Shown here one piece after another: positions 11,163 through 22,568 of a DNA stretch of 64,000 nucleotides; the first letter of the stretch is position 1, and every line of letters starts with the position of its first letter. A program made the translations under genes and the position numbers. Source of the DNA: Rhypophila decipiens (Eukaryota > Ascomycota > Sordariomycetes > Sordariales > Naviculisporaceae); contig MU858169.1 of assembly GCA_033297075.1 (NCBI GenBank), positions 50,479 through 114,478 of the forward strand, written 5' to 3'. A model generated the notes under the pieces. It was given only the letters and a program-made list of their open reading frames with translations. It searched no databases and was not told the origin of the DNA.

Positions 11163-11869
11163 TGTAGCTTGCTCAACCTGGTTCAATCTGCGACGATTTA
11201 GAAAGACTACACGGAGGGCAAAAGAAAAAGTCAGACTCGGGGGAAGGTGCGGATATTGATGGGCCATTGATATTGCTTCAAGTGTCTGCAACCACAAAGA
11301 AAGCGTAACACGAGAGCTGAGCAAGCGCATAGTGCTCCGGAGCTGGGCTACGATGGTCATGCAGCTTGAGCTTGACGAAAGATCAATTCCGACAAAGAGA
11401 CAGGAGCCGAAAAAGAGCTGCAAGGGCCCTAAGGGGTCTGACTCGATTGGGCAACTGGCCCTGAGCGTCGCATGGGCATGACACCTCAAACACTTAGAAC
11501 AAAGGAGGCCATCAGCGGAAGTGCAAGTGGTGGCAGAAAGCTGGGAGCGGAACAGATGGCACCCAGCCATATGCTATTGGGAGACAAAGAAATCTGACAA
11601 TACTCAAGAATGGCTGATAGCTGTGGTCATTCGGGATCGCCGACCGAATGGTACATGAGACCCTATCCTACCTGAATCTCAGCAGGCCAGTGGCAATCCA
11701 GAGAACGTTCTGGCACAAGACTTAGCAGATCTCACCATACCGAGTGCTTCTCGTCCTTAATCTTGCCCTTCAGTCGAACCACCGCCAAGCCTTGGATGCC
11801 CATCAAGCGATGCATACACAGACACCGAGTCAATATCGTTTATCGTAATGTTAGAATCCTTGGATCGCA
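11163..11869. other. shared upstream region of two damaged genes
   Basis: 707 bases between the divergent starts of the permease relic and the WD40-like gene. The permease frame stays open upstream to about 11570, but the Met at 11162 starts a segment of typical composition. Nothing else recognised. Confidence 0.5.
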
Positions 11870-14800
11870 ATGTCTGCCTCGCTGATCGCCAAGGCACGAG
11901 CTCGGCTCCCAGAATTTCACGATGCAACTCGTTTGGTCCACCAACTTGTCGGCTCTCACACCTGGAAGCTCGTTCGGCTTACAGATAGCCCATCGGATTC
12001 GACCCAGGCCTCCATCCCAAAATCAAATATCACACGACACCTGCTTGTCAAGCTAAAGATCATCTTTGATCACCAGTTATCCTTCTCCGTCCTCCGCGAC
12101 TCCCAACCCGAGTATTACTACTCGCTCGTGTCGGCGGGGCCTCAACGTACCGAATCGCGAATACAGTCTCGAGGCGACATTGTACGCTCTCTACCTTGCA
12201 ACAGATTTGGGACACCCCTCGACGCTTGGACAAGACAACTACAATATTGTTCGAGGGTTGGCGTTTGCAACGCTCTTGGCCGCCTTTCGAGCTTTGTGCC
12301 TGCATCGTACATCGTTTACCGGAGGAGGAAGCAGGACTGATACTGCAGAGAGCTGGACATGTCTGCGAAGTGTGGGAAACCCACCAGCCTCTCTCCATGG
12401 TCGAGGCGCTGGTCCTCCGCCGGCTGATCCCACAGACAATAGACAACATCCGCCTCCACGATGGAAAGAGCATGATCCAGATGTTTTGCTGTGGAAAATC
12501 TGACGAAAGAGACTATATTTATGGACAGGGCCCGGTCTGCATCGACCCGTCGAACCCACACATCCGGCTGCACTCACTCCATTGCTGCCACGACCTTGTT
12601 GAAACCTCTATACTCGTTGTTGACGAGACCGGTTGGATCGATGCCTTCTGGACCTTGTATGATGTCAACTGGGCGTTGATGGTTGTAACGATCCAAAGCG
12701 CCGAGATAGGAACAACACACCAGCTAAGGTTCGCACGAGTTAAGGCTGCGACCAGGCAACTTTGGGAAAGAGTCGGGACACTGTCGAAGAGCGTAGGAAG
12801 CGGGACAGTCAACAGTGACCTTTGCTCTTATTTCCAACGCGTCGCGCGTTACCTGGGGGATGACATTGGCTTTCTGTTTCCAGCAATCCCCGTCGAATCG
12901 GTGGCTGACTTCCAAGGAGCCGCCAACGATGATGTTGTGCATTTTGAGAGAGAGCTGGCCCGACTTAGTGGGAAAGTTAAAGAATCGAGCCCAATCTCAA
13001 GCCCCAAACTTCCAGCCAGGACCCTCAACAACATAGCACAGGACAGTAGCCCCATGGCCGTCAAGCCGGACTCCAACTTGAACTTGGCGGGTACACACCA
13101 GCGCCCGTCTTCCCCGCTCCAGTCGAGTAACTACCCTGCCCAGTCCACTGGTTCCGAGAACGCACCCCCAAGACAGCAAGCCCGTGGAAGTGATAATCCA
13201 GGACGAACAGGCCCCGACCTCGGACAAGGTAGAACTGACGAATCTGCAGTCTCAGCTGAAAGGACTTGCATTAGCTACTGGCTCCACTGGTGAAAATATC
13301 GCAGTAAATTCGCCCTCGTCCCCAAGACCTTTCTCATATGAGCCTCGTCCCGAAATCCTGCACCTCGCCACCACACGCAAGGCATCCATCCAGTCATCGA
13401 GTGGTTCTGTTTCAGAGCAGTCTTTCATCGAACCCAAAGTTCCGAGTCCCAGTCCACAGCCACCAAGTCTCTATTCACCAACAACGACCAATGAGACCTT
13501 CAGTCCCACCCGTAGCGACGGTCGAGGAGGATTCAGTCCGCATTCCAGGACCTGGCAGTCAGGATCATGGAGCATCAGCGATCAAAGCAGCACGGTTTCT
13601 TCTTCTCATCAACGCCAGCGGGTTGGCTCGCCTCTCTCGGCAACCCCGTCCAGTCCATTCTCGCCCCAGCGCGAGACATTGACCCCTCCCACCATCATCA
13701 AGCCTTCGATGGCTGTTGATTCTGGTTTGCAGGTGGTAGAAGAGCAGCCTCAATATCACCACCACCAACCTGACCACAACAGCCTTCACTATTCCTCCAC
13801 ACGCACATCGACACCAAGCGTCAGCGAAGCATCATCCAAAGAACCAGCCAAAAAGACCGGCTTGTTCCGGCTTAAGAAACTCACCTCTTTTACCCATCAT
13901 TCCAGTTCTAGCACCAGTGTCGACAAGTTGCCTTCAAGTTCGACGCAAAGACAAAATTCCATCCCCGAAGATCTCTGTTTTTGTTTCTCGGTGGTGGGCA
14001 CAGCCTTGTTGCTCTGGAGAAAACGACAAACCGACCACCTCGTCAAGTTGATCTTGCCCTTTTCAAACGGGCAAAAGCTTTCGCTCCGCAGATTCAATTC
14101 CAGTAATAATATCAAGCTAGTTGGAGCAGGTGATCACCTGGTGGCAGTGGTTGTCAGCCAGGAAAACAAGGCTGGATACGAGCTATGCTGCTTCGACAAG
14201 TACGCACGGCGGTTCGAGACCCAGTTGCCAGACCCGGGAGGCCTGTTACCGACTGCCATTGCGGTTTCGCGAGACGACGACAAGATGGCCATCTGCTGCG
14301 GCGGGACGGTCCTCATATACGAGATGGTGGAGAATGTTGGGCCCAAGCTGGCCGGCTCGGTACCGGGGCATTCGAGGGGGAGTAACCTTGCCGCGAACAG
14401 GAGGCTTCAACAGGCCAACTTTTCGCTTGACTCGACGATTCTCGTCACGGCGACACAAGAATACCATGCCGGCGACAAGAGCCCTTATCAGGTGCATGTG
14501 AGGCTGTGGCGTTGGAGTTCCGGGAGTCCACCGGTGTTGGAGATCGAGTTGGACCCTGTCGTGTTGGACCTGGGATATGGAAATGACCCTGGACTTTCTG
14601 GCGTGTTCTGCTCCATCGACCATGCTAATCCCATGAATTCACGGGTTTTTCTTGCGGCTCAGACGGCCAAGAGTTACGACTACATCCTGATGCTGTCGAG
14701 GCAGCAAAAGAATAGACGGATGAATCTCAATGAAAAGTCGATCGGAGCAGCGGCTCAGGCAATGGGAGGTCCTGGTCCTGGCACAAGCCCAAACTTCGGC

Positions 14801-15097
14801 AGTAAACATGTCTTCAAGAACGGACGAAATGATTTGTATATCGTGGACGTAAGGACGGGCGTGACACAGCCCCTGGCCAGTTTTACGAATGAACGGTCGG
14901 GCATGAAGCTCGACCAGGAGGCGAACATGGTTGTCGCGTTTCCCCATGAAACGCTTGCTCTTGCGTTTTGGAGGTCGCGGAAGGGCGAGTTGCTTTTGAA
15001 GCAGGTGGAGCTGAGTCTTGCAAGTGCAGATAGGCCGCCGACCATACATACGATGGATCTGGGAGGAGTCTTTCAGAAGGTGAGTCTGCAAGATTAA
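11870..15097 (+). pseudogene. fungal WD40-like protein, reading frame broken in three places
   Basis: The coding sequence starts with ATG at 11870 (MSASLIAKARARLPEF) and runs in one frame to about 12130. It continues in the next frame to about 12310 (EYSLEATLYALYLATDLGHP), in the third frame to between 13090 and 13170 (LILQRAGHVCEVWETHQPL), and then back in the first frame to the stop at 15097. Joined protein would be about 1,070 residues. The N-terminal part is helical. The middle is Ser/Pro-rich (13.2-13.9 kb). The last 380 residues look like a WD40/YVTN beta-propeller (for example AIAVSRDDDKMAIC). No splice sites fit the first two changes, because flanking sequence leaves no room. For the third, a weak intron 13091-13172 would restore the frame. 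Either a frame-damaged gene or assembly indels; function unknown. Confidence 0.55.
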
Positions 15098-15842
15098 TCT
15101 GGGGAACAGAGTTTCTGAAGGAAAGAGCAAGACCGGAATAATTTAGAGGCGGCGGAGCGCGGCGGAAATCGGAGGACAATTTACAAATAATCGATTTTAT
15201 GCTACATGTCTAGACGAAGTGAGTACATGTAATTACCACCTGGAGGAGACATCATACAGTAGCTTAGCGTGTCACTATCGCATCATGAGGCCGGTTCGGC
15301 GTTTTCTGTCGATGTGAAATTTGTGAATGAGAAGGAGCTATCATCCCATTCCTGCCGACTGGGTTGTATTCCGTAAGCCCGGTCTAGATCTTCAACTCGG
15401 GTCCACCGCGGGCTGTGGTACGAGATACGAACAGCAAAATACGGAGTACAGTGTTGAGTTTCGCCTTCCGTCCCCGGGAATTCTCCTCCACACCAAATTC
15501 CTTTCATGTGGTACACAGAGTATGCCGATGTTTTGGCTGAAACGCCGAAATGATATTTCCGGCAGTCGGTCGGTCCGACCATCTTTCCGACGACAACGGA
15601 GTAAGCACCATGTGATGACGCAACACTTAACACTGAACCGAGTTCAACCTTGCCCGGAAAGTCTCCGGTCTGGGTATATATGGATGTGTTCGTGCAATTT
15701 CTACCATGAACACTGATCTATCTAGAAAGGCCGCTTCCATTGACAGCAAAAACCAGGACCACCCCCCGAGCCTCGTCATCACTCTTCACCGGTCGTGCCA
15801 AACCATCATCTATCTAACCCGACCTGGCCACACATAACCAAA
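15098..15842. other. spacer: 3' end of the WD40-like gene and SDR promoter
   Basis: No convincing ORF. A TATA-like TATATATG lies near 15675, and CA-rich leader sequence precedes the SDR start. Nothing else recognised. Confidence 0.5.
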
Positions 15843-16911
15843 ATGTCACAACCACCCCAAAAGTCAGCCCTCATAACAGGCTGCTCAGCCGGCGGAGCAG
15901 GCGCCTCCATTGCCCTCGCCTTCCAAAAGCGCAACTACCTCGTCTTCGCCACAACCCGGAACGTTTCCAAAATCCCAGATTCTCTCACCTCCCTGCCCAA
16001 TGTCGTGACAGTCCCCCTAGACGTCACCTCGGACGAATCGGTCGAATCCGCCGCTGAAACCGTCCGAAAGACCCTCTCGGAAAAGTACAAACACCTCAAA
16101 GGTCTCGATGTACTGGTCAACAACGCCGGAGTAGGCTGGTGGGCCCCCATCCTCGACGTGCCCATGGACGATGCCAAAGCCATCTTTGAGACCAACTTCT
16201 TCGGACCCATCCGGGTATTGCAGGCCTTTTCTCGCGACTTGGTCAATGCCCGGGGAACAGTTGTCAATGTCAGCTCCATCGGAGGAGAATATGGTGCTTG
16301 GGGGCCTTTTCAATGTATGTTCTCTCAACTATCCAAGATCTTTAACAGAACTCAATAAGAAGATTCTCTAACATGTGGTTACTACTTTCAAGCAATCTAC
16401 GAAGCCTCCAAAGCAGCCCTCTCCCAAGCAAGCGAAGCTTGGCGTCTCGAGCTTGAGCCCCTCGGCGTGCGTGTCATTACATTACTCATGGGGGTGGTCA
16501 ACACGCAGTTCTTCAGCGACTACGATGGGCAAGTCCAGCTCCAAGAAGGGTCCTATTACCAGCCTATCAAGAGTATCCTCGACAAGATGATGAACCCCAC
16601 GCCGCGTCGGATTTCCTGGGAGGTGGATGCTTTTGGTGAGCACGTGGCTAGGAAGGTTGTGGGTGGCTCGTCTGGTAGGGTCTTTCTTGGTGGCTTGACG
16701 ACTGCTGTTCGAATTGCTGGCACTATTCTTCCTGAGTGGGCGATTGTGAGTCTACTTACCCATCTGATTCCTCGTTCTAATGACTTATCACTGGGGTGAC
16801 GAGACTGACAAATCCGATCTTTGTAATTTGTAGGATTGGATCATTCGTGTCCAGACACCCGATGCGTGGAAGATCCTTCGTGATTCGCGAAAGGGGCCCA
16901 AGAAGGATTAA
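15843..16911 (+). CDS. short-chain dehydrogenase/reductase, AYR1-like
   Basis: Three exons (15843-16314, 16393-16745, 16834-16911) give 300 residues. The classical SDR features are all present: the cofactor glycine motif TGCSAGGAG at residues 10-18, NNAG at about 94-97, the catalytic Ser in VSSIGG, and YEASK with the catalytic Tyr and Lys just after intron 1. Intron 1 splits the Ser codon of FQSIYEASK (T|CA), which confirms the junction. The fold and the LELEPLGVRV segment match the group that includes yeast Ayr1, the NADPH-dependent 1-acyl-dihydroxyacetone-phosphate reductase of lipid droplets and ER. Many fungal SDRs with other substrates look the same, so the substrate is uncertain. The C-terminus is short and basic, without a clear membrane anchor. 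Confidence 0.85.
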
Positions 16912-18296
16912 ACTGCGGAAATTACAGGAAGTATCTTAGACAAGGTTTACGGAAACCGTCTACGCATAAACCATTGCGTGGTGTGTAACAACGTTACTGT
17001 GGAAAGCTAGTATTTGAGTTCAAGGGAAAACCCTCTAGTTTCGGGCTGTAATTATAACATATCAGAGCCTGAGTTCGTCGCGGTTACGGTTACTCTAGAT
17101 AGTATTTAGTTGAGGTGGCTTGAACAGTCATTTTTCGGGGGTTTTCTAAGGTCTGCTCTTCATACTGGCGCTATGTTGTGACGAATGAGATATTATTTCT
17201 ACTTCTTTACTTGACCATCTTTCAACCTTGTTTGCATGTACCGTTTGGATATTTGTGTATTTTCCCACCTTTTTCTTCCGCCCTAATAAAGCATCACAGC
17301 AGCAAAACCTCGCGAGAGAGCCAAAGTCATTGGTCTGCAGACGTGTAAGCCGTGAGATTGGGGCAATCGCCCGCAAAAGAAATCGTCTCGGAACCCCGTA
17401 ACCTTGGGGGGGACGACAACTCCTCAGCAGACACCATGCAACGTGTCAAAAACGCCGAACACAGCTCCATGATACGAGCATTTCCTATCAGACGACTTGA
17501 TTTCTTCGAGCCGATGGGCTATAGTATCAAATATGTCTCCGGAGAATTGGGTATCTGCACACGGACGGCGTAATATTTCATCCGGGCCGGCCGGAACGGC
17601 CCCACTTGGAGATCCTTCCTCGGGTGAACCTCAGCTCCCGTCCTTTCTCAAGCGAGCGGCCGCGCTCCTAGATGACGTGTTGGAATCGGCATAATGTTCC
17701 TTCCTCGGAGCGTTCTTCAATCAACTCTACTTTCGCTTCCACGTTACTTTCGGCGATTGGGAAATTGTAAATGAATGCCGAATCACCACCCCAAATTACT
17801 CAGGACTGGTCCGTTCTGGGTACAAGATCATACGCCCTTACCGGTATGTCCAGGCAATTACCCTTGACAAAAACCTAAAGGAACTGACACAAGTTTCATG
17901 TCGAGTGAGCATCGAACCACACAATGTTTTTGATGATTTTGTTCTGTTTGTATATATGACACAGTCCTAATGTACATTTTTCACATGACCCCCTCCGTTC
18001 CCAATGGTTCCGACATGGACGTCTGATATAGTATGTGCGTCCTGTATCCCAAATGTTCTTAGAAAATAGGAATCCAACCATAAACGAGGGTAATGGCGCG
18101 TCACTGCCTGCTTCATGTGTATGTGCATCACAGCGCAGTATAACAACAACAAAAAGGTCTATCGACAACCAAAAGAAAAGGTAAAAAAGGATTCGCTCGG
18201 AACCTGTCCAGTCGAACAGAAAGAGTGAATAAGAAGTAGAACAAAGTGGTTGAGAATAAAATCTCGGGTGTGGAACGGGAGAGATGTCGATCCCGT
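16912..18296. other. spacer between the SDR gene and the convergent GK-repeat gene
   Basis: 1.4 kb with only short ORFs lacking family features. The right part is presumably the 3' untranslated region of the minus-strand repeat gene. Nothing else recognised. Confidence 0.55.
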
Positions 18297-19535
18297 TTAG
18301 TTCTGGCGACGGGCCCTCCGACGTCTGTCCTCACGGGCACCACCACGGCGACCCGCGGCATTCTCAGCAGCAGGGTCCGCCGCGGGGTCGTTGAGGTCAA
18401 GAACGGGCTGGGCCTCGACAATCTCTCCGTTCTCGCCCTCGACAACCTGACCGTCCTCGCCAACAACGACAACATCAGGGCTGGCATCGGCATCTTCCTG
18501 GTTCTTGCCCTTGCCCTTGCCCTTACCGTCCTTTCCCTTGCCCTTGCCCTGCTCACGCTCCAGACGGGCGCGCTCACGTTCAAGGCGGGCACGCTCGCGC
18601 TCGAGCTCGCGCTGAAGCTGCGCGTCCTCGCGATCAGCCTTGCCCTTGCCCTGTCCGCCTCCGTTGTCAACGACTGTCTCATTGCCATTGTCGATGACGG
18701 TCTCGTTGCCAATCACGACGGGGGCGGTTCCATTGCCGCCATCAACGACGGTGACATTGCCATTGACAGTGCCGTTGGCCAGGAATGGGGGAGCAACGAC
18801 GCCGTCCTGTCCTTTGCCCCTGCCCTTGCCCTTGCCGGCACGCTGGCGCTGCCTCTCCAGGCGGGCTTGTTCGCGCTCCAGCTGAGCAGCATCATCATTG
18901 GCCTTGCCCTTGCCTTTCCCCTTGCCATTTCCGCCTCCAAGGAGACCGCCAATAAGATCTTGAAGCTGGTCCAAGACGTCGGCATTTCCCTTACCCTTGC
19001 CCTTGCCAGCACCGCCACCGAGGAGGAGATCGATGATACCGTTGCCCTGGCCAGCGCCACCGGCTCCGGCTCCGGCTCCAGCGCCGGCACCGCCACCGAG
19101 GATGCCGTCCAAGAGGTTGTTGTTGACCTGTGCTTCGCGAGCAGCAATGGATGCCGGGGTGGATCTTGAAACGACGATGACATCTTCAGCGGCACCAGCC
19201 TGGGCTTTGCCCTTGCCTTCCTTGCCTTTGCCCTTTCCTTCACCCTTGCCCTTTCCTTCTTTGCCCTTGCCCTTTCCTTCACCCTTGCCCTTACCCTCGC
19301 CTTTGCCCTTGCCTTCATCTTTGCCCTTGCCTTCGCCCTTGCCTTTACCGCCAGCAGGGCCGGTTGCTACTGGGGCAGCAGGAGCAGAGGCTGAAACGTC
19401 CTCGACCTGGCGAGCTGAGAGATCTTGGCTGGAGGATGAGCGGAAGTTGATGCGAGCTGCCGAGGTGATGTCGGCTGTGAGGAGAAGGGAAGCCAGGACG
19501 GCCTGTTTCCATGGCGGGGTGTTGATGGCAACCAT
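18297..19535 (-). CDS. secreted Gly/Lys-rich repeat protein with Arg/Glu helical blocks
   Basis: A single exon of 412 residues. Residues 1 to about 27 form a signal peptide (hydrophobic AVLASLLLTADITSA). Long GKGKGEGKGK-type repeats follow at about residues 63-115, and shorter Gly/Ala and GKGKGK blocks come later. Two strongly charged helical stretches read LEREQARLERQRQR and RERARLERERARLEREQ. An Asn-rich segment near residues 250-300 has five or more N-x-T glycosylation sites. The protein ends in an Arg cluster (RRRRARRQN). I do not recognise a family. Predicted to be a secreted, highly positively charged, largely disordered protein, perhaps cell-wall or nucleic-acid associated; that role is inference. 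The start has a good context and heads the signal peptide. Confidence 0.75.
   Translation of the reverse strand: MVAINTPPWKQAVLASLLLTADITSAARINFRSSSSQDLSARQVEDVSASAPAAPVATGPAGGKGKGEGKGKDEGKGKGEGKGKGEGKGKGKEGKGKGEGKGKGKEGKGKAQAGAAEDVIVVSRSTPASIAAREAQVNNNLLDGILGGGAGAGAGAGAGGAGQGNGIIDLLLGGGAGKGKGKGNADVLDQLQDLIGGLLGGGNGKGKGKGKANDDAAQLEREQARLERQRQRAGKGKGRGKGQDGVVAPPFLANGTVNGNVTVVDGGNGTAPVVIGNETVIDNGNETVVDNGGGQGKGKADREDAQLQRELERERARLERERARLEREQGKGKGKDGKGKGKGKNQEDADASPDVVVVGEDGQVVEGENGEIVEAQPVLDLNDPAADPAAENAAGRRGGAREDRRRRARRQN
19201..19348. repeat. hexanucleotide repeat (CCCTTG/CTTGCC type) inside the GK-repeat gene
   Basis: On the plus strand the bases are imperfect tandem copies of a CCCTTGCCCTTT-like unit. 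Read on the minus strand they encode Gly-Lys pairs. The repeat has few stops in any frame, which explains long ORFs on both strands here. Similar shorter blocks occur near 18500-18560 and 18890-18930. Confidence 0.8.
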
Positions 19536-22500
19536 TTTTGCGGTTTCTGTTTTTGTGATGGAATGATGCAACTTCAAGTTGATACAAAGGAGTGGTAGAA
19601 TCGAATGTGATGATAAAAAAGGACCGTGATCAACACAAATGGTAAAGCAAAAAGAACCAGCGTCTACCCGTAGACTAAGAGATCGAATGTAACAAAAACA
19701 AACAAACAAAAATGGAAGGGAATAAGGTTGGAAGTTTGGTTCGGGTGTGGTGAAGAAAGAGGAGAAGGGAGGGTATCGAAACGGGAACCCAGAGTTGTCT
19801 TTATAAGGGGTGGGGAGCAGAGCAAAGATCAACCACTACGCACGGTGTTTGTTCTAGACTTTCAAGGCCGAGACAGGGGAGAAGAAGATGCTAAGGTAAA
19901 CAAGGTAGGTACCCAAGGCAGTGTGGCAATGATCTTACACGGTGTTGCAATCCATACGGTTTGCCCTACACTTCACCGTGTAGAGTGCTACGTTGTGTGG
20001 TGCACAAGCATCACCTCACCTTGCAGTACCGATGCACGATGGTGTTGTACTCGGGGAAGACCAGGGGCCCACTTCCCCTTGACCACCCCCCTCTCTCTAA
20101 AACACACGGAGTTGAAAAAGCTAAGGTAGCTAGCTATACTACCTAGGCCGGCAATGAGGGTCAAAGGAATGAGTGAAGGGACAATATCCAGGAGGAACAG
20201 CATGGATTTGGGGACTTTGTCAGGGATCGGGGCAGTTCAAAAGTCCAGACGAACTGATCTTTCTCAAGCACTTGCTTGGCTCACCAACAAGGCCCAGAAC
20301 TTCATTGAGATGACGAACGAAGCGAGGTCCAAAGCCAAAAAGAAATGGCCAATTTCCTGCCAAGAATGACATCGAAACTGTGTACGCGCGTACGGATAAT
20401 GCAACGAGATTATCGTGATGTGAACCGACTTCTAAGAATAACCATGTGTCCACAGGGCAGGGTAGATTTGGGTGGGTGAGGGACGTCGACGATCAGATCG
20501 GCCAAGGGCTGCTGCTTAAACGGGCGAGGATCCGGGACATGTCGATGATTACGTGTCTGTTTGCACAGACAAAACAAGACCCAGAACTGAGTACTCGAAA
20601 AAAGGAAAAAGGAGCAAAGCAATTTCGTTGTTTTGTCAGGGCTCAGTTCTGCTGGCGAAACGGAGGAAAGAACAAGAATTGGCGTGCTGCTCTGAAGAAG
20701 ATCGGGGGTTGAGACAGAAGCGAGGTCGATCAGATGTTCCAAGCCCTTGACAGTGATCGAGAACAAAAGGGTAGGAATTGCGGGAAAAGGACGTGAAGTC
20801 AAGTCGCGGTTTTGGTGCATCGAGGAAGGAGGTGATGTTGGACTTGGCTTTTGGGCTCTTTCCTCTCACGAATTTGAGCGGCGCGGATTGGCTGGAGACA
20901 CACTGAAGAGGCCCAGAAAACCGGGGACCTGGTCCGTCTTCCAGGGTATCCCCCGCACCGATGCGTCGCGGATTACAAGCCATTGGGTTTCAGCATGAGC
21001 GGAGAATTCTCATTGGCTCGCTTGTTCAAGGGACAGGAACAGTGCGGTTTGGGCAAGGAGAAGCTTGTCCAGGGCTTCAAGAGTCTTTGACTCCTCGACC
21101 GTGACGATTTTGGAGGAGGCTGGGCACAGGATAACCTTCTTTTCCTTTTGATGCAAAACAAAACAACAACAGTCTAGGTTTCTTTTTTTTTTTCACCCAT
21201 GCTGTCAAACAAACCTCAGCTCCTCGCCAGGGGATGTGCTGATCAGGCGATCTGAGAGACTGAGATTTCCTTGTTCCTGATCGAACATGGAGGACTACGT
21301 GGTCGAGTGCCGAGCGCAAAAAAGGGCATTTTCCCTAATACGGATTTGTTTGCGGGACTACCCATGGATAGAGTGCTATTTGAGTTGTTTTAGGTTTTTT
21401 ATGATGGACATCAATATCATTATGTTGGCTTCTGAGTTCTGACTGTCTTGTCCTGGGAGCGGAACGGCCAGGTTGTGGGGATGGCATGTCACACAAACAC
21501 GACGGTCGTATCGTCTCTTGTATCCTCGACTCTTCTTGCGCTTTCACACATGCCTCTAACTGGTGGCAGCAGTGGCACGTCCAACTGGAAGCAGAAAAGC
21601 CGGTTTGGCGTCGCCGAGCCGCAGGGCGCAAAACTGGAGGCGTCCTGTGTGGCGTACCGTCCAAGTGGATGACGAATACGTACTCAGTTCTTGCAACACC
21701 ACGTTCGACCTCCAATATGGCCAGCGGTTGTTGATGCCAAGTGAGTGACAGCCACTTTGCCGGCTTGGTCCCCACCCGGGTCAAGCTGAAAGATGAGCTG
21801 CTTCGTCTCGTCTCTAGCTGGGAAGATGTGACGAGTTTGTCTTGTCTCCTACAATTAGATTCCATGGCACCATTGGCAGCAACGTCTTGAGATAGAGGAT
21901 AAAATACATCCAAGGGGCCTGGTGAAATTCCTGATGACGCGTTCTCGCAAGCCAAGTAATGCATAACATACGTATCAGTATCTCGCTATTCAGGACATTT
22001 CAGGAATAGCGTAATGCTTGTTCTCCTTAGAAGTAGCCTCCAGTCGCCAAAGGTAATCTCTCGACTTCGAATATCATAACTTGCCCAAGGACACATATCT
22101 CGCCCAGCATACCTTTCTTCAAGAGTTTTTGTCTGCCAAGTATAGATCTTCAGGAGGCGAGAGTTCTTTAGCTTATCGTATTTCCAGTAGCAAATGTCCA
22201 CATGCCCCCAGGTCTAAACTAAATATCCAAGAATGCTCATCGTGACAGGAAGTCCCAAGTCCGCCCATTCTCCCCGGTCTAATTACATTTGCTGATCCTT
22301 TGTAAACATTCCACTACTTCTCTTCTTATATCCCTCCATGACAATCCAACTTCTGGAACATGATTAACAATTCTCGGATCCGGCCGTTCATACTCATAAA
22401 GCGTCATTTCCTGTCGTGTGTCGTGAGAAGACCCAAAATATGAAGGGAATCACTGATATGATGGTATCCATAACAGAACAGATAAAAACAAAAGAAAAGA

Positions 22501-22568
22501 AAAAAGGCCGTTAACATGGCTTTTGATGACAGACGGAAAAGAAGAGAAAAAGCAGGCCACGACGGGTA
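19536..22568. other. 3 kb spacer without a recognisable gene
   Basis: A minus-strand ORF of 209 residues at 21335-21964 has no family features and no signal peptide, so it is not called. A perfect 9-base inverted repeat (TACACGGTG at 19936-19944, CACCGTGTA at 19974-19982) and several AGGTAGGTACC-like stretches lie in the upstream region of the GK-repeat gene. The right 300 bases are the likely 3' end of the next gene. Confidence 0.5.

Noticed and set aside
13091..13172. Intron that would explain the third frame change in the WD40-like gene
   Set aside because: Length and phase fit, but the donor GTACAC and acceptor CCAAG are weak, so it is kept only as an alternative.
18246..19169. 307-codon plus-strand ORF opposite the GK-repeat gene
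   Set aside because: It is the mirror of the hexanucleotide repeats; it has no signal or family features, while the minus strand has a signal peptide and glycosylation sites.
21335..21964. 209-codon minus-strand ORF
   Set aside because: No motif, signal peptide or even composition; looks like chance open frame in a spacer.
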